Shown piece by piece: positions 1 through 5,376 of a stretch of 5,623 nucleotides of DNA. Each line of letters starts with the position of its first letter. Positions within the stretch are counted from its first letter, which is position 1. The DNA comes from an uncultured Eubacteriales bacterium (GTDB taxonomy: Bacteria; Bacillota; Clostridia; Oscillospirales; Acutalibacteraceae). Under the pieces are notes generated by a model. It made no database searches. It saw only the letters and a list, made by a program, of their open reading frames with translations, and was not told the origin of the DNA. The stretch spans positions 1 through 5,623 of the forward strand of contig ONNU01000385.1 of the NCBI GenBank assembly GCA_900319255.1, written 5' to 3'. The position numbers and the translations under genes were made by a program.

Positions 1-98
1 AACTATCGTATACCGACAAAAAATGCAGCCAATAGAACAATCTTACAATCGCGAGGGAAAAGGCTTGCATGGTCATAACTTACAACGTGATCATGACA

Positions 99-122
99 CC
101 GGCGGCACGCCGGCGCTGCCGG
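99..122. repeat. GC-rich hairpin upstream of the promoter
   Basis: The arms CCGGCGGC (99-106) and GCTGCCGG (115-122) pair over 8 positions with one G-T wobble, around an 8-nt interior that can add one more pair. No T tract follows on either strand, so it is not a standard intrinsic terminator. The reading frame starting at base 1 stops at 76-78 and the one starting at base 2 stops at 152-154. Either could be the tail of an upstream gene, but neither peptide is recognisable. The hairpin could be the 3' end structure of such a gene or a chance GC-rich palindrome. Confidence 0.35.
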
Positions 123-134
123 GGAAAATTCAAA

Positions 135-163
135 TTGCAATTGGGGGGGAGTAGTGGTATAAT
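135..163 (+). promoter_or_regulatory. Sigma-A type promoter of gene 1
   Basis: A -35 element TTGCAA (135-140, 4 of 6 consensus matches) is followed by a 17-nt spacer and a perfect -10 element TATAAT (158-163). A TG at 155-156 extends the -10 box, which would compensate for the weak -35. Transcription should begin near 170, giving a leader of about 80 nt before the ATG at 250. The -35 lies in the small palindrome ATTGCAAT (134-141), a possible operator. The spacer contains seven consecutive G residues (143-149). This is the only promoter in the window with good spacing and a consensus -10, so it probably drives gene 1 and perhaps the whole cluster. Confidence 0.75.
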
Positions 164-175
164 GGAATGTGTATG

Positions 176-201
176 TTCCGGGGCATGGATGTGCTGCGGA
201 A
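176..201 (+). promoter_or_regulatory. Hairpin at the 5' end of the gene 1 leader
   Basis: TTCCG (176-180) pairs with CGGAA (197-201). After a symmetric 2x2 internal loop, GCAT (183-186) pairs with GTGC (191-194), including one G-T pair, around the tetraloop GGAT. It would begin about 6 nt after the predicted transcription start, where such a stem can protect an mRNA from 5' end decay. The pairing is seen; the role is inferred. Confidence 0.35.
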
Positions 202-249
202 GAATTTTTACGGGAGAATTGCTCTCACCGATAGAACTGGGGCTATTTT

Positions 250-1209
250 ATGAAAGAGAAAAAAATTCATTTTCCTCCGATAGCTGTTGTTATTGCTGCA
301 GCTGTGCTTATCATCGTGTGCTTTGTCATAATGGCCGGGCTGAACAGCAAGCGTAATCAGGATGAAATGTTCAGCGAACCATATGAAAGAACCGTTGCCC
401 ATTGTGTCAATAAGGAAATTACCTCCGGAAGTGACGGAGCGCTGTATTTCCTTGATCTGTCCTTCGAGGCTAAGGATACGGCAACCGGCGGCAAAAAACA
501 GGTCATTGTCAGAATATCAGAAACCAACCCCGGCTGTGAAGGCGTGGATCAGGGCTCGGATCTGGATATATACTACAGAATAAGCAATTTTAATTTCTGC
601 CACCCGGCTTTCATTTACCCTGATTACACTTTCGTGTATATACTGCTGTGGATAGTGATCGCAGCCTGTGTTGTGGGCGCGGGAATGAATATAATAACTA
701 TCATCAGAAATAAGGACGGCTATAAGCCTAAATATGAAAAGCCGGAGGATATCGGTACTCTTGGTGAAGCCGGCGCCGATTCGGGACTGAGCGACAGCAA
801 GATAGATTATTCAGCAGGGGATGTTTTCAGCGATAAGCTTATGGATAGCTATGTCGATCCCTTTGCTACATATACAGGCTATGAGGGAGAACAAAGTGAC
901 GCTCAGCAGGGCAGCTATTATGACCCGAATGCAAACGCTTCTTATACTGAACCGCAGCCCTCTGATGATCCTAATTCCGGCTACGATCAGTCATCCCTGA
1001 ACGATCCCTTTGCATCGGATTTCAATAATGATCCCCGGAATCCCTATAATATGGGCAGCTATGAAACTCCTGCAAGTATGTTCGGGGATAACAGCAATTA
1101 TAATTCCGCTGAGATCTACGGCGACAGCTCCTTCGGTCAGGGCGGCGATAATAATTCTACCGATATTTTCGGAAACAGCAGCTTCGGCGCAGATAATAAC
1201 GGAAGATGA
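250..1209 (+). CDS. Two-TM protein with an outer DUF3592-like domain and an acidic low-complexity cytoplasmic tail
   Basis: Function unknown. The 319-residue product has a basic N-terminus (MKEKK), TM helix 1 at about 11-30, an extracytoplasmic segment at 31-127, TM helix 2 at about 128-152, and a long tail from 153. The positive residues after TM2 (RNKDGYKPKYEK) predict both ends in the cytoplasm. The outer segment has a Cys at 52 after a short strand and GSDLDIYY at 102-109. Both match the layout of genes 2 and 4, suggesting a divergent DUF3592-like fold. From 198 to the end the tail has 20 acidic residues, only two Arg, 11 Tyr and many Asn, Ser and Gly, so it is probably disordered. It carries DPF at 203-205 and 252-254 and a two-copy repeat near its end. 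An in-frame stop at 232-234 leaves ATG 250 as the start. The only Shine-Dalgarno candidate is a poor GGGG at 239-242, so initiation may be weak or leader-dependent. I do not recognise a named family for the full protein. Confidence 0.85.
   Translation: MKEKKIHFPPIAVVIAAAVLIIVCFVIMAGLNSKRNQDEMFSEPYERTVAHCVNKEITSGSDGALYFLDLSFEAKDTATGGKKQVIVRISETNPGCEGVDQGSDLDIYYRISNFNFCHPAFIYPDYTFVYILLWIVIAACVVGAGMNIITIIRNKDGYKPKYEKPEDIGTLGEAGADSGLSDSKIDYSAGDVFSDKLMDSYVDPFATYTGYEGEQSDAQQGSYYDPNANASYTEPQPSDDPNSGYDQSSLNDPFASDFNNDPRNPYNMGSYETPASMFGDNSNYNSAEIYGDSSFGQGGDNNSTDIFGNSSFGADNNGR
1105..1200 (+). repeat. Two tandem tail repeats in gene 1
   Basis: Residues 286-302 and 303-317 are two copies of a unit of the form S-x-(D/E)-I-(Y/F)-G-(D/N)-S-S-F-G, each ending D-N-N. 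The first copy has two extra residues before that ending. A degenerate earlier version is visible around 276-285. The aromatic residues are regularly spaced among Gly, Asn, Asp and Ser, as in low-complexity segments that self-associate. Confidence 0.55.
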
Positions 1210-1375
1210 CTTATACTAATATTCGATAGAATACTTAAATATCTTTGGCGTTAAATTTCGCATTACTTTATTGTCAAACCCCGGAATAAATAAAGTATTC
1301 CTGCGGTTTCCGCCTCGCTGAGCGAAATTTTCCGTTCAAATCTGATTAATGCTTCTTATCGAAAATTAGTATCAG
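1210..1375. repeat. Long imperfect inverted repeat filling most of the gene 1-gene 2 spacer
   Basis: The two ends of this 166-bp segment are inverted copies: 1210-1227 matches the complement of 1358-1375 at 16 of 18 positions. A second pair on nearly the same axis is AAATTTCGC (1253-1261) with GCGAAATTT (1322-1330). At the centre, AAACC (1276-1280) pairs with GGTTT (1305-1309) and GGAATA (1283-1288) with TATTCC (1296-1301). Between these, 1228-1252 and 1331-1357 are still partly complementary. The whole segment therefore folds about one centre near 1292. It begins one base after the gene 1 stop. It resembles a MITE-like or REP-like element, or a structured mRNA spacer. It is too short to encode a transposase. 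Possible roles are partial termination or mRNA processing between genes 1 and 2. Confidence 0.7.
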
Positions 1376-1408
1376 CTTCAGGATCGACAGGCTTTTCCAT
1401 CAGACCCC

Positions 1409-1416
1409 AAGGAGGT
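1409..1416 (+). promoter_or_regulatory. Strong ribosome binding site of gene 2
   Basis: AAGGAGGT is a near-perfect complement of the 16S rRNA 3' end and sits 8 nt before the ATG at 1425, fixing that start. It contrasts with the poor site of gene 1 and suggests gene 2 is translated more strongly per message. I see no convincing promoter between genes 1 and 2: TTGTCA at 1271-1276 has no -10 partner at proper spacing and lies inside the inverted repeat. Confidence 0.85.
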
Positions 1417-1424
1417 AAAAAATC

Positions 1425-2930
1425 ATGCAGAAGAAAAAGAAAAAATCCCTTGTCCCGCCAATTGTGATTCTTGTAGCGGGATCTATCGTATTTATAATAT
1501 GCCTGCTGATGTTCATGATGAAATATTCAGAGCAGGCTATCTGTGATATTCTGCCGGAGGCGGCTATAAAGCTGGAAGGTAACTGCGAAAGTGTTGAGCA
1601 GAATGATGACAATACGGTGACGGTAACTGTTTCATATCCCATATTGTTCATGAAAAATACTACCACCTTCGAGCACGTTACCCTCGGCACCGATATGTTC
1701 ACCCTGAAACAGGGCGACAAGCTCACTATTTACTGGGACGGCAAACACGCTTACCTTTATGAAGCTCTCGATAATGATATCGTCACCGGTCAGAGAACCA
1801 CCATGATGTTCCTGTACGGCACAGGAATGTTTATTACCTTTGTAATGGCAGTTATCGGTGTTGTCTGGCTGATAATCAACTACCGGTCTAATAAGGAGCT
1901 GAAAAACGAGCTGGATAATATGTTCTATAACAGTACAGATCAGGCTCCGGATGATAATTTCTCCGATCCCCCTCCCCAGGCAGTCCTGCCGCCTATCGAA
2001 AATACGGTTCCGGTATATCCTCCCGTCGCTGAAAGCAGCTCCAGACCTTTCTCATCCGTGAGCCAGCCTGAACCGCCTGCCCGGCCTGACCCCCCGGCTG
2101 CCCCTGCTGCACCGTCAATATCGACAGCACCGTCAGCACCGACAGCACCGTCAGTACCGCAGTTCTCCGTGACACCGCCGGCAAATCAGAACGCACCCCA
2201 GGCACCCGTATATCCGCCGGCAAATCAGAACGCACCCCAGGCTCCCACATATCCGCCTGTATATCCCGGTGCACAGCAACCGCCCATGTACCCGCCTGTA
2301 TATCCCGGCGCCCCGCAGGCTCCCATGTATCCGCCTGTTTACCCGGGCGCCCCGCAGGCTCCCGTATATCCGCCGGTAAATCAGAACGCACCGCAGACAC
2401 CTGCAGCACCCCAGACACCTGCCGCTCCGGTCGCTCCACAGCCTCCGGCAGCTCCGGCTGTTAGCCAGAATACAGAGAAAAAACCGGCTGAGGGCGGCTA
2501 TACATCTCTTGATTTTTCACATATGCCCCCCACAAGACCCATGAGGGTAGATGATGAGCCGTTTGTTGCTCCCAAGACCATTGAGGAGGATGATGCTCCC
2601 GAAGAGCCTGCCGCTCCGGCTCCTGCTGAGGAGGCTCCCGCAGAAGCTGAACAGAAGCCCGCAGCTCCCAGCGAGCCGGTGGATCTGAGCAAGCTTATCA
2701 AAAAGGGCAGCGACGATCCCTTCAATATGAAAGCTGAGGATTATCAGGTGGATCCGTCCCTTGAGGCGCTTATCAGAAAGGGCGCGGACGATCCCTTCAG
2801 AATGAAAGCCGAGGATTATCAGTCAGACCCCACTCTTGAAGGTCTTATCCGTAAGGGCAGCGATGATCCCTTCAACGGCGGACTTAAAAAGGATCCTCCG
2901 AAAAGAAGAAAAAAGAAAAAGCCGTATTAA
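1425..2930 (+). CDS. Two-TM protein with an outer DUF3592-like domain, Pro-rich repeats and C-terminal DPF repeats
   Basis: Function unknown. The 501-residue product opens with a Lys cluster (3-7), then TM1 at about 9-32, an extracytoplasmic segment at 33-126, TM2 at about 127-151 and a 350-residue tail predicted to be cytoplasmic (Arg154, Lys157 and Lys160 follow TM2). The outer segment has Cys54 and GDKLTIYW at 97-104, matching genes 1 and 4 in position. The tail contains an Ala/Pro-rich stretch, six 13-residue Pro/Tyr repeats (251-328), a second Ala/Pro/Glu stretch (386-416), three repeats ending in DDPF (419-483), and a very basic end (KKDPPKRRKKKKPY). Such a tail is probably extended and suited to multivalent binding of a partner. 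The architecture parallels gene 1 although the tails differ in composition. A wall-spanning Pro-rich linker is an alternative if the topology is reversed, but the charge pattern argues against that. I cannot name a family for the tail. Confidence 0.88.
   Translation: MQKKKKKSLVPPIVILVAGSIVFIICLLMFMMKYSEQAICDILPEAAIKLEGNCESVEQNDDNTVTVTVSYPILFMKNTTTFEHVTLGTDMFTLKQGDKLTIYWDGKHAYLYEALDNDIVTGQRTTMMFLYGTGMFITFVMAVIGVVWLIINYRSNKELKNELDNMFYNSTDQAPDDNFSDPPPQAVLPPIENTVPVYPPVAESSSRPFSSVSQPEPPARPDPPAAPAAPSISTAPSAPTAPSVPQFSVTPPANQNAPQAPVYPPANQNAPQAPTYPPVYPGAQQPPMYPPVYPGAPQAPMYPPVYPGAPQAPVYPPVNQNAPQTPAAPQTPAAPVAPQPPAAPAVSQNTEKKPAEGGYTSLDFSHMPPTRPMRVDDEPFVAPKTIEEDDAPEEPAAPAPAEEAPAEAEQKPAAPSEPVDLSKLIKKGSDDPFNMKAEDYQVDPSLEALIRKGADDPFRMKAEDYQSDPTLEGLIRKGSDDPFNGGLKKDPPKRRKKKKPY
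2175..2408 (+). repeat. Six tandem 39-bp repeats encoding 13-residue Pro/Tyr units
   Basis: Residues 251-328 are six uninterrupted 13-residue units of the form PP-(A/V)-(NQN or YPG)-A-(P/Q)-Q-(A/P/T)-P-x-(Y/A). Units 1, 2 and 6 carry NQN while units 3-5 carry YPG, so two unit types alternate in blocks. The DNA is also repeated with a 39-bp period, which indicates recent duplication rather than only selection on protein composition. Copy number may vary between strains. Confidence 0.85.
2679..2873 (+). repeat. Three C-terminal DPF repeats of gene 2
   Basis: Residues 419-441, 442-466 and 467-483 are copies of a unit with core L-I-(K/R)-K-G-(S/A)-D-D-P-F. The first two continue as x-M-K-A-E-D-Y-Q, and the third breaks off after DPF into a basic tail. 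The period is about 25 residues (75 bp). DPF also occurs twice in the gene 1 tail, once after K-L-M-D-S-Y-V, which resembles the K-L-I-K-K-G-S-D preceding the first DPF here. Confidence 0.8.
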
Positions 2931-2959
2931 GCCTGCTTTTGCAGAAAAATAAATGCTGG

Positions 2960-2987
2960 AAAGCCCGGGGCAGCGCTTCGGGGCTTT
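2960..2987. other. Hairpin in the gene 2-gene 3 spacer
   Basis: AAAGCCC (2960-2966) pairs with GGGCTTT (2981-2987) over 7 bp, with a G-G mismatch and a further G-C pair inside. No T run follows on the + strand, so I do not call it a terminator; it could be a weak attenuator or a stability element. The 105-bp spacer otherwise holds only the gene 3 ribosome site GGAGGT (3025-3030). A TATAAA at 3005-3010 lacks a -35 at workable distance. Confidence 0.3.
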
Positions 2988-3035
2988 GGCAGGGAATACA
3001 GGAATATAAAAGAAAAGGAAAAACGGAGGTGTGGA

Positions 3036-4319
3036 ATGAAAAAGATAGTTGTTGTTTTGTCGCTGATAATTACGGCAGCTGTGCTTTGCGCAGGCTGTAG
3101 GTTCGGCGGGCAGGATGAAAGCAGCGTACCCCCGGCGCAGGAGCAAAGCGTGGAGTCGTCCGCAGAAGCCTCTGTCATGCCGTCAGCCGAATCCTCCGAG
3201 GAAAGCTCTGAGGAGCCTTCACCGGAGCCGCTTGTGCTCATTCCCAGCGAAGAGGATCTGAAAAGCATTAAGGACTATGACAGCAAATACTATGTCAAAA
3301 AGCTCAGCGATGAAATGAAATATCATTTTGTCACCCTGTATAAGGCTGTGACCAATTTTGAGAAAAGCGCAGAATTAGCTGTGCCTGTTGACGGTAATGA
3401 TGTGCTGACGCTTATGTACCTGCTGAATTATGACTGCCCGGAGCTTATACATCTGGGCGGGGATTACGGATGCGAGTACGACCCCGACGGCAATGTGACC
3501 GTGGTGGCATTTACCTACTGCATTGAAAAAAGTATGTACAAGAAGGCTCTTGAGGAGCTTGAAACTGCCAGACAGATCATACTTGAAAAAACCCAGGGTA
3601 AGGATCAGCTGGAGGCTGAAAAAATCATCTTCGACCACATTTTCTATAACTGCGTATACAGCGAAGAGGACGCTACAGCCGGCTCGGTATACGGCGCTCT
3701 TGTAAAGAATGTCGCCAGATGCGAGGGCTACAGCAAATCCTTTGAATGGTGTATGAGGCTTTTAGGCTATGAATGTATGTGTGTTGTCGGATCACAGCAG
3801 TGGAATTCGACGGTTAAATATTCAAATCATTCCTGGAATGTTGTAAAAATCGGAGAAGAGTATTATAATGTAGATATCACAGCTGATAATGTCCGTACTA
3901 CAAGCGCTGTGGTAAATAAGCCGCTGTATGGGTTCTTTAATGCAAATGATGAAATGACCTATTATCTCAGGGATGCTGAAAATGTTTTCAAGGAGCTTGG
4001 AGTTCCCGAATGTACTGCGCTTGAATATAATTATCATATAATGAACGGGCTTTATATCCCGGCAGGTGAGCTGTCGGAGGAAAAGATAGATGAGATATTT
4101 GACAGGTACTTTACGCAGGACGGCTTTTCCGGCGTGTCCATAAAATGCGGCAGCACTGAGGATTATAAGGATCTCTGCGCAAAGATCAAGACAATAACTG
4201 ATAATTACCTGTCAGCAAGATCGTCTTATCTGTTTACGAAAGAGTATGCATATAATACCGTATCTCAGACGGTAATGGTAAGCTGTATTCCAGCTGCCGC
4301 TTCACAGAACGGAGGGTGA
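3036..4319 (+). CDS. Lipoprotein with a transglutaminase-like domain
   Basis: This 427-residue product is a predicted surface lipoprotein: basic start MKK, hydrophobic stretch 4-20, then C-A-G-C with Cys21 as the likely lipidated residue. The -3 position is Cys18 instead of the usual Leu/Val/Ile, so the lipobox is degenerate. A Ser/Glu/Pro linker (about 27-65) leads to the folded part. Residues about 195-285 show the transglutaminase-like pattern: RCEGYS (Cys229), NHSWN (His265) and YNVDITAD (Asp280), so the Cys-His-Asp triad is intact. Bacterial members of this superfamily are mostly cysteine peptidases or of unknown activity; true crosslinking is not implied. Flanking regions (70-190 and 320-420) resemble no domain I can name. 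The start is set by GGAGGT at 3025-3030, 5 nt upstream. It is tightly coupled to gene 4, so the two products probably act at the same membrane face. Substrate unknown. Confidence 0.9.
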   Translation: MKKIVVVLSLIITAAVLCAGCRFGGQDESSVPPAQEQSVESSAEASVMPSAESSEESSEEPSPEPLVLIPSEEDLKSIKDYDSKYYVKKLSDEMKYHFVTLYKAVTNFEKSAELAVPVDGNDVLTLMYLLNYDCPELIHLGGDYGCEYDPDGNVTVVAFTYCIEKSMYKKALEELETARQIILEKTQGKDQLEAEKIIFDHIFYNCVYSEEDATAGSVYGALVKNVARCEGYSKSFEWCMRLLGYECMCVVGSQQWNSTVKYSNHSWNVVKIGEEYYNVDITADNVRTTSAVVNKPLYGFFNANDEMTYYLRDAENVFKELGVPECTALEYNYHIMNGLYIPAGELSEEKIDEIFDRYFTQDGFSGVSIKCGSTEDYKDLCAKIKTITDNYLSARSSYLFTKEYAYNTVSQTVMVSCIPAAASQNGG

Positions 4320-4325
4320 TACATT

Positions 4326-5063
4326 ATGGAACCAGTGTCCAATGTAGGACGGTTTACAAGAATATTGGTTATCATAATAGGCATTGTGCTGATAGTTGCC
4401 GGAGCGGTTATCACTACTGCAAATTTTGAAGCAATAATGGCGCCGAAAACCAGAGCAACGATAACAGACTTCTGCGAGGTCGATGACGGAACAACAGTAA
4501 CAGGAAAGATAAAGACCGCTCTTGTAACATATACCGTAAACGGAAAGAAATATTCTGATATAGAGCTGGGACAATACGAAGAGCAGTGGAAAAAGGGTGA
4601 TGTACTGTACATCAGCTATGAATCAGATGATCCCACAAATATCAAATCACTGACAATGACCTATTTCGGACTGGTTGTAATACTTGCGTCATTCCCGTTT
4701 ATCATTGTGGGAATATACACATTGACTAATCTGAACCGACGCGCAGCCAAGACCCCTGAGGAGATCGCTGAGGACGAGGAAAGAACCACAGCCGGAAAGC
4801 TGAAATACAAGGTTTCCTCGATAGTGATATCCCTGTCAACGGGTGTGCCGGTGCTTCTGATCGGACTGACCTTTATGTTCCTTGAGCATAATTCAGCGTT
4901 AGGGCTGTTATGTCTGATAATGGGAGCAGTAGCGACGCTTGTAGGATTGAGATCGGTAATATTGTTCTTTATAATAAGGCACAGGCATAAGAAGGAATTC
5001 GATAAGATGGTGAAGACCGGAAAGCTGCTTTCCGCGCCCAAAGCAAGCGAGGAAAATGAGTAA
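4326..5063 (+). CDS. Four-TM DUF3592 family membrane protein
   Basis: The 245-residue product has TM helices at about 12-32, 113-134, 163-186 and 191-217. The segment between the first two (about 40-110) fits DUF3592: T-R-A-T-I-T-D-F-C near its start, V-T-Y-T-V-N-G-K-K-Y in the middle and K-K-G-D-V-L-Y-I-S-Y near its end. DUF3592 is a small, mainly beta extracytoplasmic domain of unknown function found in many bacteria. The charged loop between TM2 and TM3 (about 136-160, with NRRAAK) and the basic C-terminus (RHRHKKEF) are predicted cytoplasmic. Only 6 nt separate the gene 3 stop from this ATG, and its ribosome site GGAGGG (4311-4316) lies in the last codons of gene 3, indicating co-transcription and probable translational coupling. 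Cys50 and the GDVLYISY motif correspond to positions in genes 1 and 2. The second TM pair is an addition the other two lack. Confidence 0.9.
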   Translation: MEPVSNVGRFTRILVIIIGIVLIVAGAVITTANFEAIMAPKTRATITDFCEVDDGTTVTGKIKTALVTYTVNGKKYSDIELGQYEEQWKKGDVLYISYESDDPTNIKSLTMTYFGLVVILASFPFIIVGIYTLTNLNRRAAKTPEEIAEDEERTTAGKLKYKVSSIVISLSTGVPVLLIGLTFMFLEHNSALGLLCLIMGAVATLVGLRSVILFFIIRHRHKKEFDKMVKTGKLLSAPKASEENE

Positions 5064-5090
5064 TGGAAAGCATTGTGAAATGATGAGCGA

Positions 5091-5136
5091 GCGCCCCCTT
5101 TGCGTGAGAATCCCTCCGCAAAGGGGGCGCTTTTCT
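5091..5136 (+). terminator. Strong intrinsic terminator of the cluster
   Basis: A perfect 14-bp stem, GCGCCCCCTTTGCG (5091-5104) with its complement (5117-5130), encloses a 12-nt loop and is followed by TTTTCT (5131-5136). It starts 27 nt after the gene 4 stop. No T run exists on the other side, so it acts on + strand transcription only. It marks the 3' end of the gene 3-4 transcript and probably of all four genes. Confidence 0.93.
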
Positions 5137-5338
5137 ATAAACTCCGGCTGACAGTATAGCCCTTGATAAGGGTCGGCAGGGCAGACTTATTGAAAGATCC
5201 GGGCTGATTATAGTTATTTTACTCAATCATCGACTGCACAATCATGTTTGCAGAATAATAGCAAGAAAATTTTTGTCATTTTCTTTAACAGTAAAAGTCC
5301 GGATTACAGAGGGGGTTAAGGAAAGGGGTTTCCACCTT
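5137..5338. other. Intergenic stretch without a recognisable gene
   Basis: No reading frame here has a start, ribosome site and plausible protein. Small inverted repeats are present: GCTGAC (5147-5152) with GTCGGC (5172-5177) including one wobble, CCTT/AAGG inside it, and GGAAA/TTTCC (5320-5324/5329-5333) around GGGG. None is long enough to call. A TTGTCA at 5273-5278 lacks a -10 partner. Confidence 0.6.
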
Positions 5339-5365
5339 TTGACTGACCCAAGCAGAAATAATAAT
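5339..5365 (+). promoter_or_regulatory. Weak candidate promoter before the structured 3' region
   Basis: TTGACT (5339-5344, 5 of 6 matches to the -35 consensus) and AATAAT (5360-5365, 5 of 6 to the -10) are separated by 15 nt, which is shorter than ideal. A transcript from here would begin near 5372, just before the first helix at 5377. That placement is the main reason to list it. Confidence 0.25.
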
Positions 5366-5376
5366 GAAGCATGGCT

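Noticed and set aside
65..80. Resemblance of GCATGGTCATAACT to cloning-vector lacZ sequence
   Set aside because: Only about ten bases match and the flanks diverge at once; coincidence is more likely.
1..154. Frames open from the left edge (stops at 76-78 and 152-154) as the tail of an upstream gene
   Set aside because: Neither short peptide has recognisable character and the second crosses the -35 element. The evidence is too thin to annotate.
69..356. A + strand frame of 95 codons over the promoter and the start of gene 1
   Set aside because: It runs through the promoter and overlaps gene 1 in another frame. Its start has no ribosome site and the product is Cys-rich nonsense with no domain.
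1400..1726. Minus-strand frame opposite the start of gene 2
   Set aside because: No ribosome site, and it overlaps a well-supported gene with two TM helices and a strong Shine-Dalgarno.
2175..2408. The 39-bp repeats as a CRISPR array
   Set aside because: The units are contiguous with no unique spacers and stay in frame within a protein.
1993..2439. 148-codon minus-strand frame across the Pro-rich repeats
   Set aside because: It is the mirror of a repetitive, stop-poor coding region; its own repeats follow the 39-bp period of gene 2.
2986..3010. TTGGCA and TATAAA as a promoter of gene 3
   Set aside because: Both hexamers match well but are only 13 nt apart, too close for sigma-A promoters.
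5190..5214. TTGAAA and TATAGT as a promoter in the 3' intergenic region
   Set aside because: The spacer is only 13 nt and nothing recognisable lies directly downstream.
4969..5226. 85-codon minus-strand frame over the end of gene 4
   Set aside because: It reads through the perfect terminator hairpin and the gene 4 coding sequence and has no convincing start.
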